Positions 10,548 to 19,966 of a stretch of DNA of 64,000 bases are shown piece by piece. Position 1 is the stretch's first letter. Each line of letters begins with the position of its first letter. Source of the stretch: Mesostigma viride (lineage: Eukaryota > Streptophyta > Mesostigmatophyceae > Mesostigmatales > Mesostigmataceae); the NCBI GenBank assembly GCA_009746045.1, contig RPFO01000253.1, forward strand, positions 2,120,888 to 2,184,887, written 5' to 3'. Both the position numbers and the translations under genes were made by a program. Below the pieces are notes generated by a model. It was not told where the DNA came from, did no database searches, and saw only the letters and a list, made by a program, of their open reading frames with translations.

Positions 10548-12046
10548 TTAGCCGGTTCACTGTCACGGAGCCCGCGGCCTTAGAGGCAATCAGGTCGCAC
10601 CCCAAGCAGATGGGCAAGCTCCCGTGCAAGTTCCAGGACGGGCGACTCTATGTCATGGTGAGGCCAGACTGCTGGCGCCTGTACGTCCCGGAGTTATGTC
10701 GAGCGGCTCTGCTCCATGAGCTCCATGACTCTCTCGCCGGTGGCCACCAAGGGATCCACCGCTTGCTGCCACGGGCCAGAAAGAACTTCTATTGGCCAGG
10801 CATGCGAGAGTACATTGAGACGTACGTGCGCGAGTGTCCATCATGTCAGATCATGAAGTCCCGCAATACGGGCTCACAGGCGGTCCCCCAGACCCTACCA
10901 GACCCGATGGGCCCTTGGGATTCCCTGATGATGGATTTTGTTGGCCCCTTCCGGAAGACCAAGAATGGCAACAGCATGATTCTGGTTTTCCTGGACCGTT
11001 TGACGCGCATGTGTCACCTGGCACCATGTCCGGCCGAACTCACGGCCGAGGCTTGCGCTAAGCTATACCTTCACCACGTGTTCAGGTACCACGGACTCAG
11101 CCGGCAATTCATATCGGACCGAGACAAGCTGTTCACGGCCCGCTTCTGGCAGGAGTTCTTTGAATGCCTGGGCACCAAGGTGTCGCTGGGGACAGCATAT
11201 CACAGCTCGTCCTCCCACCTGGTGGAGAGGCTGAACCGCACAGTGCAAGAGACCATGCGCCACTACACCGACGCGGTGGGAAGCAACTGGGAAGAGTTCT
11301 TGGGTTTGGTGGAGTTCTCCCTGAATAACGCCCCCCAGGCAGCTCATGGCTTCACACCATTCTTCCTCAACACGGGCAGGCATCCGCTCACGCCGACTGA
11401 CCTTCTCACAAGCCCAGCCTTAGCTGAAAAGTCGGTCCGGCGAGACACCCTCGAAGGGGTGGAGCGGCTGCTGGTCCAGATGCGCCAGGCCCATGACAGT
11501 GCGGTCAAGGGCTACCGGGCCGCCGCAGAGCGCTACATGGCGAGGACTGCTGGCCGCCTAGATGCGCGCACGCCGGCCATCGAGGTGGGCGACTGGGTAC
11601 TGGTGGAGGGCCCCCGCCTAGGACGTTTCTCTGAGAAGGTAGAGGGTGAGCTCAAGACAAAGCTCCGTCCTATGTTCCTGGGGCCACACAAGGTTCTGGA
11701 GAAGCTTGGAGATGTGATGTTCAAGGTGGACATCCCGAGCTCCTGGAACACTTCCTCCAACTTCCATCGAGACCAGCTCAAGTTATACCACCAGAACTCC
11801 ATCCAAGGTCGGCTCAACCCGCCGGCCCCTGTCGAGTACAACCCCGAGACTGGAGAACAGGAAGACGAGGTGGCCGAGATCGTGGACCACCGGGACATCA
11901 AGCGTGGGAGAGGTAGACAGCGACAGTATCGCGTACGGTGGCGTTTTGCTCAGCATGATTACGAGGATTCGTGGCGAACCGAGAATGAGCTAGAAGGGTG
12001 TGAACGTCTGCTTCGCGAGTATAAGGCCAAGCATGCCCTCCACTAG
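10544..12046 (+). CDS. Pol part 2: integrase with C-terminal chromodomain
   Basis: Separated from RNase H by a third single-base shift near 10540. An HHCC zinc-binding module ends ECPSCQ; the catalytic core shows MMDFVGPF, ISDRDKLF and the Glu in LVERLNRT as the D, D, E residues. After a GPHKVLEKLG-type region the last 60 residues form a chromodomain (VAEIVDHRDIKRG...YRVRWRF...SWRTENEL), which marks chromoviruses and is thought to direct insertion to modified histones. The stop is at 12044-12046. Confidence 0.9.
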   Translation: MISRFTVTEPAALEAIRSHPKQMGKLPCKFQDGRLYVMVRPDCWRLYVPELCRAALLHELHDSLAGGHQGIHRLLPRARKNFYWPGMREYIETYVRECPSCQIMKSRNTGSQAVPQTLPDPMGPWDSLMMDFVGPFRKTKNGNSMILVFLDRLTRMCHLAPCPAELTAEACAKLYLHHVFRYHGLSRQFISDRDKLFTARFWQEFFECLGTKVSLGTAYHSSSSHLVERLNRTVQETMRHYTDAVGSNWEEFLGLVEFSLNNAPQAAHGFTPFFLNTGRHPLTPTDLLTSPALAEKSVRRDTLEGVERLLVQMRQAHDSAVKGYRAAAERYMARTAGRLDARTPAIEVGDWVLVEGPRLGRFSEKVEGELKTKLRPMFLGPHKVLEKLGDVMFKVDIPSSWNTSSNFHRDQLKLYHQNSIQGRLNPPAPVEYNPETGEQEDEVAEIVDHRDIKRGRGRQRQYRVRWRFAQHDYEDSWRTENELEGCERLLREYKAKHALH

Positions 12047-12242
12047 GCTACCGCGAAGGTAGTAGTGGTGGGGGCGCCATGACAACGGGCTTGATCACGT
12101 GTAGCCAGGATGCCGCGAAGGCACTTGTGTTATTCACGTCGATGTGTACGCACCATCGTGGTAATTGGGTATAAGAGCCTAGTATCAAGTGTACCCCTTT
12201 TTCACACTCACACGCCTTGAGTCGAGTGTGCGATGATCGCAG
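12047..12242 (+). other. Spacer between pol and the extra ORF
   Basis: About 200 bp without recognisable coding. It may hold a signal for making the downstream ORF, but none is identifiable. Confidence 0.4.
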
Positions 12243-12368
12243 ATGCTTCCACAGCAGCCCGACAGCGAGGAGCCAGGGATATCGTTGTTCGCTGACAACG
12301 TTGACTTGCGGATGGACATGGACATGAACGTCCCGCAGCCATTGGCGGAGCCTAAGACTCCTGACCAA

Positions 12369-13409
12369 AGTTATTATAAATAGTGACGGAACCTTTTTGC
12401 CACTTGGGCAATTAGGTCCGTCACTATTTATCCGGCGAAAACCACTCGCCGGCATCTATTCCGCGTTAAGTTCACGTGAACGTGGCGCGGAATTGATGCC
12501 GGCGAGTGGTTTTCGCCGGATAAATAGTGACGGACCTAATTGCCCAAGTGGCAAAAAGGTTCCGTCACTATTTATAATAACTAAAACGTCGTAGTGTGGG
12601 GGCCGATATCTATCGTACCGCTAATGCCTACTGCAGTATCGAATCTCGCCTTAACGATATTCCAACCGGGCATTTTTTCCCTTCTGGCACTTTCGTTTGG
12701 CCTTCTGGTATCAATTCCTTCCGGTATTCGGAAATACCCGTGTCACCACAGGGATTCGAACCCCCGACTTACGAGGTCTTAGTTATTATAAATAGTGACG
12801 GAACCTTTTTGCCACTTGGGCAATTAGGTCCGTCACTATTTATCCGGCGAAAACCACTCGCCGGCATCTATTCCGCGTTAAGTTCACGTGAACTGCACGC
12901 GGAATTGATGCCGGCGAGTGGTTTTCGCCGGATAAATAGTGACGGACCTAATTGCCCAAGTGGCAAAAAGGTTCCGTCACTATTTATAATAACTAAGACC
13001 TCGTAAGTCGGGGGTTCGAATCCCTGTGGTGACACGGGTATTTCCGAATACCGGAAGGAATTGATACCAGAAGGCCAAACGAAAGTGCCAGAAGGGAAAA
13101 AATGCCCGGTTGGAATATCGTTAAGGCGAGATTCGATACTGCAGTAGGCATTAGCGGTACGATAGATATCGGCCCCCACACTACGACGTTTTAGTTATTA
13201 TAAATAGTGACGGAACCTTTTTTGCCACTTGGCAATTAGGTCCGTCACTATTTATCCGGCGAAAACCACTCGCCGGCATCAATTCCGCGCCACGTTCCGT
13301 ACGTGAACTTAACGCGGAATAGATGCCGGCGAGTGGTTTTCGCCGGATAAATAGTGACGGACCTAATTGCCAAGTGGCAAAAAAGGTTCCGTCACTATTT
13401 ATAATAACT
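12369..13409. mobile_element. Compound palindromic element, H-S-H-S'-H
   Basis: Three palindromes H (12369-12582, 12781-12994, 13193-13409) separated by a 198-bp spacer S (12583-12780) and its reverse complement (12995-13192), so the whole is one ~1-kb palindrome centred near 12888. It begins AGTTATTATAAAT and ends ATTTATAATAACT, with a perfect 5-bp duplication ACCAA at 12364-12368 and 13410-13414. Each H arm contains smaller hairpins: a 13-bp stem starting AAATAGTGACGG, a TTGCC/GGCAA stem, and CCGGCGA/TCGCCGG closing the loop AAACCAC. There is no open frame of its own. A foldback DNA transposon or palindromic-LTR mini-element are alternatives. Confidence 0.9.
12952..13023 (+). promoter_or_regulatory. 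tRNA-like A and B boxes (Pol III type) in the palindromic element
   Basis: TTGCCCAAGTGG (12952-12963) resembles an A box of the Leu/Ser tRNA kind. GGTTCGAATCC (13013-13023) is a perfect B box. Starts are 61 bp apart, within the tRNA range. Mirror copies lie on the - strand on the other side of the centre. A T run in the outer H arm, about 250 bp on, could end transcription. Confidence 0.5.
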
Positions 13410-14641
13410 ACCAACGCCAGGTGCAAACAGGGCCGACTCGGCGAACGGGCGGTTCTGTCACACCTGCGGTGACACCGATCCAACAACGGGACGGTGATGC
13501 CGTGCGAACCATTCGGACCCAGGGAACGGGGGGGATGACGGTTCTTGTCGGGACGGGACCGGCCCGGCGAACAGGCGGCTCAACCGACCTGACCAAGCTC
13601 GTTTCCGAGGTTGTTGAGCGCAACCAGAAACGGCCCCAGGTGGAACCGGATGCCCAGCGAAAAGTTAGACGTCGCGCATGTACGAACGAGGTGTCGGCGG
13701 GCAGCGTCTCCGCGGATTCCCAGAGTCCGCGCCGAGAGGCTCGAACTTACTCCGAGCGGGTGGCCCGCGTGGAGGCGTCCCGCGCCCATCTACCAGAGAG
13801 GCGTGGCCCGATACCAGCGGTGAGCTTTATATCTCCCTCGCAGGGGTCGTTGATCGTACAGCCGGCGCCATGGACGGTGGGCGCTTACGTCAGTGCGTTT
13901 CCCGGCCCACAACGAGTACGCCCCTTACGCGAGTTTCGGGGTGTTCCCGTCTACATTGAACTCCCACCACCGCCGTTCGTGGCCGTCGACAGCGCGGACT
14001 ATCATCGACCGCAACCGCTGCACTTTGAGGCAGGAACTCATGCGTATGTGGAGCGGGGCTCCATGCGCGAGCTAGTCTGCTTCGACTTGCACCCAGGGAG
14101 GGCGGCCCCGCGACCCCAGGACTGCCTCGAATCGACGCCAGAGGGTTCTGGTACGCGTTACGGCCCCAAGCGGGAGCTGCCAAAATACATGGTAGATGGT
14201 AAACCTCGAAAGGTTGACTGTCCCAAGTATGCTCCGTGCGAGGGAGAGGCATTCCTCGACTGGGTTGTGCCCAACTTTGTGAGGGCTCCGGGCTTTCGCT
14301 TCAACGCTCTCCATGTGCGCGTCGTAGTGTTGACCATGGCGGGGGGTTTCTTTGCGGAGCATGGATGTGGGGTTATTGATTGGAACGCGGGCACAATCAT
14401 GTTCACGCACCCGCAATACCTGGCCGCATTCATGTCGTACTGGCCCACCGGGACGTGGGTAGACCTCGCTCAAACGCGCACCAACGTGAACGAATACCAG
14501 CTCGCATACAATGCGGATCACCTCGCTAACCCCGGGAAGATCCTCGAGGAAATTGGTGAGCAGGGTCGCCAGGTACTCCACGAGTATCGTCAACGGAAGG
14601 CGCGGGCGGGAGGGGTGGGCCCTAGCATTGGAGGAATGTGA

Positions 14642-15573
14642 GGGTCGCGACCTCCTCATGGACAGTCTTGCAGACGGGATGACGAGTTCAGCGCTTGCGC
14701 GCGCATCTCCGCACAGGCAAGACGTGATTCAGCTTGGTGGTCCTCCCTGCAACGACCGCATTGGATAGTTAGGCACGCGAGCACCTCCCGTAGTCGCTGA
14801 TGACGACTGCCGTGATCCATATTTTGGCTTTTGCTCGGCGGTGGCGTTTACAACGCTGTCACATGCTGGCGCGTGCGCGCCCCGCGGATCACTGTTGCGC
14901 ACCCCAACTGTTGCGTGCCCGCCACTGTGCATGGTCGCGCGCAACCTGTCTGCCACGCGCGATTATTATCCCAGTTGTGATAAGCACCGTCGCCTGCAAC
15001 CATACATCCGGTAGTATTGGTATCGGTCGACCCCATCAATTGGGTTAATTGTCTTGCATGGCGTTGATTGGTGTGCGCCTCTGTTTCGGGTCGCTGGCGG
15101 AATTTTATATGCTGCCGCGGCCCTGCACTAGCGCGGTCGCCAGGGAGGGCAGCGGTGAGAGGGAAATTAATTGATGGATTTGTGGGAAGTGGGGGGATAT
15201 CCAGGAAGGATTATGGGGGTTCCTGTTCCTGCTGTTCCAGTCCAGAGATCCAGAGTCCATTCACATTGCCCTCATGAATTGCAACGGGATGGCGACAGCA
15301 TCCCATCGGCTATCAAGGAATTGTCCTTGTGTGGCAACGCCGGGGAGAATTGGCTTTACTAACCCGCTGGCGAACAGGGGTTGGGACATAGTATCCCCAT
15401 GGCCGATTTTGTACTATTATTCTCTATAGCTGACTGCCCGGCCTGGGCAGTTGTCGCTTTTGTGTGTTGCTTGTTTTGCTTGCAAGAGCTTCTTTTTTTT
15501 TCTTGTTTGTTTGTTTGTGTTAATTGTCTTGTTGCGTGCGCCCCAAGCCTGGACGATATAGCTATCGTCCCCT
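14642..15573 (+). other. 3' non-coding part of the Ty3/gypsy element
   Basis: No gene recognised between the extra ORF and the polypurine tract. A hydrophobic open frame at 15381-15689 runs into the LTR and is probably chance. Confidence 0.6.
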
Positions 15574-15587
15574 GGGGAAGGGAGGAG
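15574..15587 (+). promoter_or_regulatory. Polypurine tract
   Basis: GGGGAAGGGAGGAG abuts the 3' LTR and is the expected plus-strand primer of this element. Confidence 0.9.
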
Positions 15588-16254
15588 TGTTACGGCCCAG
15601 ACCTTTGTATGGGCGTAACAATGCCTTCAATAAATAAGTCGAAAGTCATTTGTTATTCGTTTGGGACTTTCGATAGCTCGCTTTCATAGTCCGCCGGACT
15701 ATAGGACTCAATTCGGGACTTATTTGGGAAATTGTCCAAAGTTCGGGACTTTGTGTGTTTATTTGATACTTTGTGTGTTCCGGACCAGTTATTTTGGGCC
15801 TAGCCAGAAGTACGAGATCTTCTAGGGGCCGGGCCGGCCCTAGACGTCATCCAGAACCTATTGGGGCTTGACGGCAGTATCTGGAAGATCGGCGCGCATG
15901 TCGGCGCGCCTGCACACCAACTTGCCAGCTTGGTAGCGCAGCTAGGTGAAATTGGTCTGTGGACGATGGACTCTCTCTCTTTGGTTTGATGATTAATGAA
16001 ACGAGTGTTGACGACTCTCTCAGACCAAGGGGCACTATTCCGGATGCCATTTGCCTCATGACATGCCGTGTTATATAGCTAGATTAATTAATCAGGCTAT
16101 AAGGCCTAGCTGAGGACAAACCGCTACTCAGTTAGTCAATTTACTGCGATCTTTGCTTGCTATCGCGGTACGCGGATGCGCGGCTATGCCGGCTTATTAA
16201 ACTGCACCTTATACTAGATTAGATCTTTCGCACCGTCCGGCACAGGACGTAACA
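15588..16254 (+). repeat. 3' LTR of the Ty3/gypsy element
   Basis: 667 bp. It is preceded directly by the polypurine tract and followed by the ATACT target copy. Confidence 0.95.
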
Positions 16255-16259
16255 ATACT

Positions 16260-16270
16260 ATACTTTTACG
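16260..16270 (+). CDS. DJ-1-like exon 1, 3' remnant
   Basis: Eleven bases after the second ATACT copy complete exon 1 (tyrosine, then TFT) and are followed by a good donor, GTAAGA, at 16271. Joined to the first part, the reading PYYTFT then D-V-G matches the family pattern of Y-x-F-x-x-x-G before the second beta strand. Confidence 0.8.
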
Positions 16271-16376
16271 GTAAGAGCAATGCGTAGCTGCAACGAGGTC
16301 GTGCGTCTCCGCTAGGAGGATTCCGACCTGCCGCGCAGCTCTTTAATTGTAGTGGCACCCACACCTACTTGGTCCC

Positions 16377-17120
16377 TGTCAAATATCTAGCGATGTTTCT
16401 CTACTTTTGTCACGCATTATGTTATCACGCATTATATGCGGGGAAAATTGACGCCGTCAGCTAGGTGTTTATTTACACGACTTGTTGTTGGGTTTGCATC
16501 CCTATTAATTGCACCCACAGGTCGTTGACTAGTTTAATATCATATACAATGTTTGAGTGTACTAAAATCCGAATGATGTTGCTCGGAAAACAGCAAGCGT
16601 TACCTGTCAGCACCGTTACAGGTGCCGTAATTTACATCGGCTCTCTCCGGATCAGATCAGGTCCGCAGTTTGTGGTGCCGCCCTGGAGGCGATAGGACTT
16701 TGAGCCTATCAGACCACACACACAATGTACCATGATGTGGACAATAGATTACAGGCTGCAAAGTCGTTATTATCTAGTGTTCTTTCCGTGGTTGTAGAGA
16801 CGCTAAGCTGCAGTGCCGTCAGATGTAAATCAACGGTGCATAATGCATTAGCCGCCACTACTTTGTGTTCCTAGAGTTGTTTGCTTGCCTAGCCGTGTGT
16901 GGCCCCGACCCAGTGTTGGTCGTGTGACCCTGCCCAGTGTTGGCATTGTCATTTGCCCTGGCCCAGTGTTGGCTATGGTAGACTGCGCCCAGTGTTGGCC
17001 GCACCGTGTTTTCCACTCTCAGTAAACGTATTTTAATACAAGAAGTCTTTTCCATACACTTGTGCAATATCTGGGTCATAACAGGCAAAAGATCTTTCCT
17101 CCGAGCCCCGGTTTCTGACA
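16377..17120 (+). repeat. 5' LTR of the TR-GAG element
   Basis: 744 bp. It contains four spaced copies of CCAGTGTTGG near its 3' third (about 16909-17003). Confidence 0.93.
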
Positions 17121-17135
17121 TGGTATCGAGTAGCG
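17121..17135 (+). promoter_or_regulatory. Primer-binding site, initiator tRNA-Met type
   Basis: TGGTATCGAG directly follows the 5' LTR and is close to the usual initiator-Met complement TGGTATCAGAGC. Confidence 0.75.
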
Positions 17136-17139
17136 AGTG

Positions 17140-17538
17140 ATGCCTATGAACCCATATTTTCCAATTCCCAACGACCGCAACCTGAGATCTGGAATTGAGC
17201 TTTTTCAATTTCCCGAAGAATCTTGCCCAGACTACCTCGCAAGAGCAAATCTGCTTTTTGCCCAAGTTGAAGACATCTTCCCGGGCGTGTTTCCTGAATC
17301 TGCCTACTGCCGCTGGCTCCTGCGTGGCATTCGACAAGAATTTTTCAACTGTGTGTGTTTCAGCGAACTTCCAGACTTTTCAATCAGAAATCTACAGGAT
17401 CTGCTCGACAACAACGCAGTATCTCTGGAGAGATTAAATCACACTTTACTTCACATTACAAATCTCCAACGCAATCAAGAACATGTCGGGAGGTGCGCCA
17501 GCTGTGGCACGAGAAGTCAAGGAGAGCAGCGTTCTTAG
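17140..17538 (+). CDS. Leading gag-like ORF of the TR-GAG element
   Basis: About 132 residues from the first ATG after the primer-binding site. The middle (FPEESCPDYLARANLLFAQ... then WLLRGIRQEFF) has the helical pattern and length of a retroelement capsid C-terminal segment, which I infer only from its look. It overlaps the next ORF by 56 nt in a different frame, so the second could be reached by frameshift or reinitiation. It could also be a relic of a longer gag. Confidence 0.45.
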   Translation: MPMNPYFPIPNDRNLRSGIELFQFPEESCPDYLARANLLFAQVEDIFPGVFPESAYCRWLLRGIRQEFFNCVCFSELPDFSIRNLQDLLDNNAVSLERLNHTLLHITNLQRNQEHVGRCASCGTRSQGEQRS

Positions 17539-18367
17539 TGCTCTCAAGAATCTCAACTTTGATGGGAGCGACCCCAAGAAATTCACCGGATTCCGAATCA
17601 AGGCGGAAGGGCAATTCGACGCCCTCGGATATTCAGATGTACTAGCTGGAAAGGATCCGATCGTGGTAAAGCAGCAAAAAATTGGTTACGCTGCCCTGAT
17701 TGCTGGCCTCGACGGCAACGCGCTACTGCATGCCGCTACGGCCCCCAACAAGTATATGCACGAGGCGTGGACCGTCCTGGTTGACGTCTATGGACGTGAC
17801 GAAACGACATCCACCCATCAGGCCGCGACACTTGAGGAACTGCTGTCAGCTGAGCAGATTCCCATGGATTCTGTTCCTGCAAATGTCAATCTCACCGAAC
17901 GATTGTACCTGCAATATAATAAATTAAGCAACAATAAACTCCATGATTCCATCCTGGTGACATCACACCGCCGCAGACTTCCTGCCCAGTATGGCCCCGT
18001 CCTGGCGGCGTACAACCTTCCCCCCGACTTGACGTGGAAAGACTACAAGACCGCCGTCCTGAAAGTGGACGACCATCTGCGTGTGCACCGCGCGGCCCAA
18101 GCTGGCAGCTCAGATTCCAGTGCACCAGTGTATCATACTGCTGCCTGCCCCCACTGTGCGGGTACTATCGACGAATCAGTCTTCCTCACCAAGGGTGGGA
18201 AAGTGCTGACCTGCAAGCACTGCCACCGTACCGGTCACACTGAGGATCGCTGCTGGTCCAAGAAGGCGGAGAACAAGTCCAAGAAACCTGAGGCGCACTT
18301 CACCATGGACGGCGAGCCACTGGCTGACGACGTGGCAGATGTTCCTGCTGGTTTTTTCATTGAGTAG
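17483..18367 (+). CDS. Copia-type Gag of the TR-GAG element
   Basis: 294 residues. The body (LNFDGSDPKKFTGF... AWTVLVDVYG... LSNNKLHDSILVTSHRRRLP) follows the UBN2/copia capsid pattern. The C-terminal knuckle CKHCHRTGHTEDRC is C-x2-C-x4-H-x4-C, preceded by an extra CPHC pair. It ends 30 bp before the 3' LTR, so no pol is encoded. Confidence 0.85.
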   Translation: MSGGAPAVAREVKESSVLSALKNLNFDGSDPKKFTGFRIKAEGQFDALGYSDVLAGKDPIVVKQQKIGYAALIAGLDGNALLHAATAPNKYMHEAWTVLVDVYGRDETTSTHQAATLEELLSAEQIPMDSVPANVNLTERLYLQYNKLSNNKLHDSILVTSHRRRLPAQYGPVLAAYNLPPDLTWKDYKTAVLKVDDHLRVHRAAQAGSSDSSAPVYHTAACPHCAGTIDESVFLTKGGKVLTCKHCHRTGHTEDRCWSKKAENKSKKPEAHFTMDGEPLADDVADVPAGFFIE

Positions 18368-18397
18368 CCGGAATACGTGACATGCAGTATGGGGGTG

Positions 18398-19141
18398 TGT
18401 CAAATATCTAGCGATGTTTCTCTACTTTTGTCACGCATTATGTTATCACGCATTATATGCGGGGAAAATTGACGCCGTCAGCTAGGTGTTTATTTACACG
18501 ACTTGTTGTTGGGTTTGCATCCCTATTAATTGCACCCACAGGTCGTTGACTAGTTTAATATCATATACAATGTTTGAGTGTACTAAAATCCGAATGATGT
18601 TGCTCGGAAAACAGCAAGCGTTACCTGTCAGCACCGTTACAGGTGCCGTAATTTACATCGGCTCTCTCCGGATCAGATCAGGTCCGCAGTTTGTGGTGCC
18701 GCCCTGGAGGCGATAGGACTTTGAGCCTATCAGACCACACACACAATGTACCATGATGTGGACAATAGATTACAGGCTGCAAAGTCGTTATTATCTAGTG
18801 TTCTTTCCGTGGTTGTAGAGACGCTAAGCTGCAGTGCCGTCAGATGTAAATCAACGGTGCATAATGCATTAGCCGCCACTACTTTGTGTTCCTAGAGTTG
18901 TTTGCTTGCCTAGCCGTGTGTGGCCCCGACCCAGTGTTGGTCGTGTGACCCTGCCCAGTGTTGGCATTGTCATTTGCCCTGGCCCAGTGTTGGCTATGGT
19001 AGACTGCGCCCAGTGTTGGCCGCACCGTGTTTTCCACTCTCAGTAAACGTATTTTAATACAAGAAGTCTTTTCCATACACTTGTGCAATATCTGGGTCAT
19101 AACAGGCAAAAGATCTTTCCTCCGAGCCCCGGTTTCTGACA
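18398..19141 (+). repeat. 3' LTR of the TR-GAG element
   Basis: 744 bp, apparently identical to the 5' copy. A short G-rich tract, TGGGGGTG, precedes it in place of a strong polypurine tract. Confidence 0.93.
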
Positions 19142-19146
19142 GTCCC

Positions 19147-19756
19147 AAACAGAGACGCCATTTACCTAATATTTTCTTCCTTGGAACAGCCTAATAGTCG
19201 ATCGATACCTGTCTGATGGGAAAGTGGTTGCTACTTGGCGATATCGATGATAATATAGCTGGTCTCTTCAGCTAAGTTGTCTGTCATAGCTTTCCAACTT
19301 ATGCCTTCATGAATCAACCTAGCCTACTAATTGCGGCGTTATCACCCTACAGCGCAGCCGTGTGAAACTGCATGATCACGCCGTGCTTTACTGCGTCTGG
19401 CTCAAGTTGTTTGGTTTCCTGTTAAGCGAGTGGAGCATCGCCCTGTATGCGGACCTTACCTTCCACCATTGCGGAGCAGTGACTCGGAATCTAGCTAGTC
19501 GGATACCAGTTGACAACTTCTTGCAATGAAGTCGGTATACGATATTGCTATCTAATTAACCCCTATACACGATATTGCTATCTAATTAATCGCTGTGCTC
19601 ATTATGTGGCACGTCGCTGCTGCCGGTGAACGTGAACGTTTTATCATGTTTGTACATTGCTGCCCCGGCGTGTGCGCGCCACCATGTGCGTGCGTGTGCG
19701 CGCGCGCGTACGGGGTGGGCGGGCGGACAGCCACCATGTGTGTGCGAGTGCGCGCG
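19147..19756 (+). other. Remainder of intron 1
   Basis: No gene recognised. Two direct copies of ACGATATTGCTATCTAATTA lie at about 19538 and 19569. Confidence 0.5.
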
Positions 19757-19858
19757 CGGCGGGCGGGCGCGGGCGGGCGGGCGGGCGGGCGGGCGGGCGG
19801 GCGGGCGGGCGGGTGGGTGGGTGGGTGGGTGGGTGGGTGGGTGGGTGGGTGGGTGGGT
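19757..19858 (+). repeat. (GGGC)n(GGGT)n G-rich tract at the 3' end of intron 1
   Basis: About ten GGGC followed by about thirteen GGGT units, ending 15 bp before the acceptor of exon 2. It could form G-quadruplexes in DNA or pre-mRNA and takes the place of a pyrimidine tract. Confidence 0.9.
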
Positions 19859-19873
19859 GCGTATGGCATGCAG

Positions 19874-19966
19874 GATGTCGGCAGCAAGGTGACCATCGCC
19901 AGTATTGGAGGAGGCAAGGTGCCCCTCAGCGAGGGGAGCCTCCAGGAAAGTGCCTTGACTGACAGC
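19874..19966 (+). CDS. DJ-1-like exon 2, 5' part
   Basis: It follows the acceptor GCATGCAG. It reads KVTIASIGGGKVPLSEGSL, the second beta strand and the conserved A-S-x-G-G-x-x-P stretch of the family. It is cut by the copia LTR after ACAGC (19962-19966). Confidence 0.85.

Larger units (their letters stand above)
12243..14641 (+). pseudogene. Extra ORF after pol, interrupted by a palindromic element
   Basis: An ATG at 12243 opens 42 codons up to 12368. After the palindromic insertion and one ACCAA copy, 13415-14641 continues in the same frame to a TGA, about 450 residues in all. That exact continuity shows it was one coding region. I recognise no domain. The first half is Arg/Pro/Ser-rich; the second (about 14220-14640) is more globular, with Trp, Cys and His, and has no clear membrane segment. 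It occupies the position of env in retroviruses, but nothing in the sequence supports envelope function. Confidence 0.7.
3672..16254 (+). mobile_element. Ty3/gypsy chromovirus inserted in DJ-1-like exon 1
   Basis: The LTRs are 666 and 667 bp, begin TGTTAC and end GTAACA, and are flanked by a perfect ATACT duplication (3667-3671 and 16255-16259). By eye they differ at about four bases and one indel, so the insertion is young. Order: hybrid-binding-domain ORF, gag, protease, reverse transcriptase, RNase H, integrase with chromodomain, then an ORF of unknown function that is interrupted by a palindromic element. Several single-base frame changes break gag and pol. Confidence 0.95.
16377..19141 (+). 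mobile_element. Gag-only LTR retrotransposon (TR-GAG type) in intron 1
   Basis: Two 744-bp LTRs (16377-17120 and 18398-19141), TGTCA...TGACA, look identical, with a perfect GTCCC duplication at 16372-16376 and 19142-19146. The 1277-bp interior codes only for gag-like products. There is no protease, integrase or reverse transcriptase, so an autonomous copia relative must supply them. Identical LTRs indicate a very recent insertion. It lies within intron 1 of the DJ-1-like gene in the same orientation. Confidence 0.93.

Noticed and set aside
12583-12780. tRNA gene in the spacer of the palindromic element
   Set aside because: Only a B box and a partial anticodon-like arm are present; no cloverleaf with a proper acceptor stem can be formed.
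15381-15689. Hydrophobic 102-residue open frame before the Ty3 3' LTR
   Set aside because: It runs across the polypurine tract into the LTR and is T-rich leader sequence; no sign of selection as a protein.
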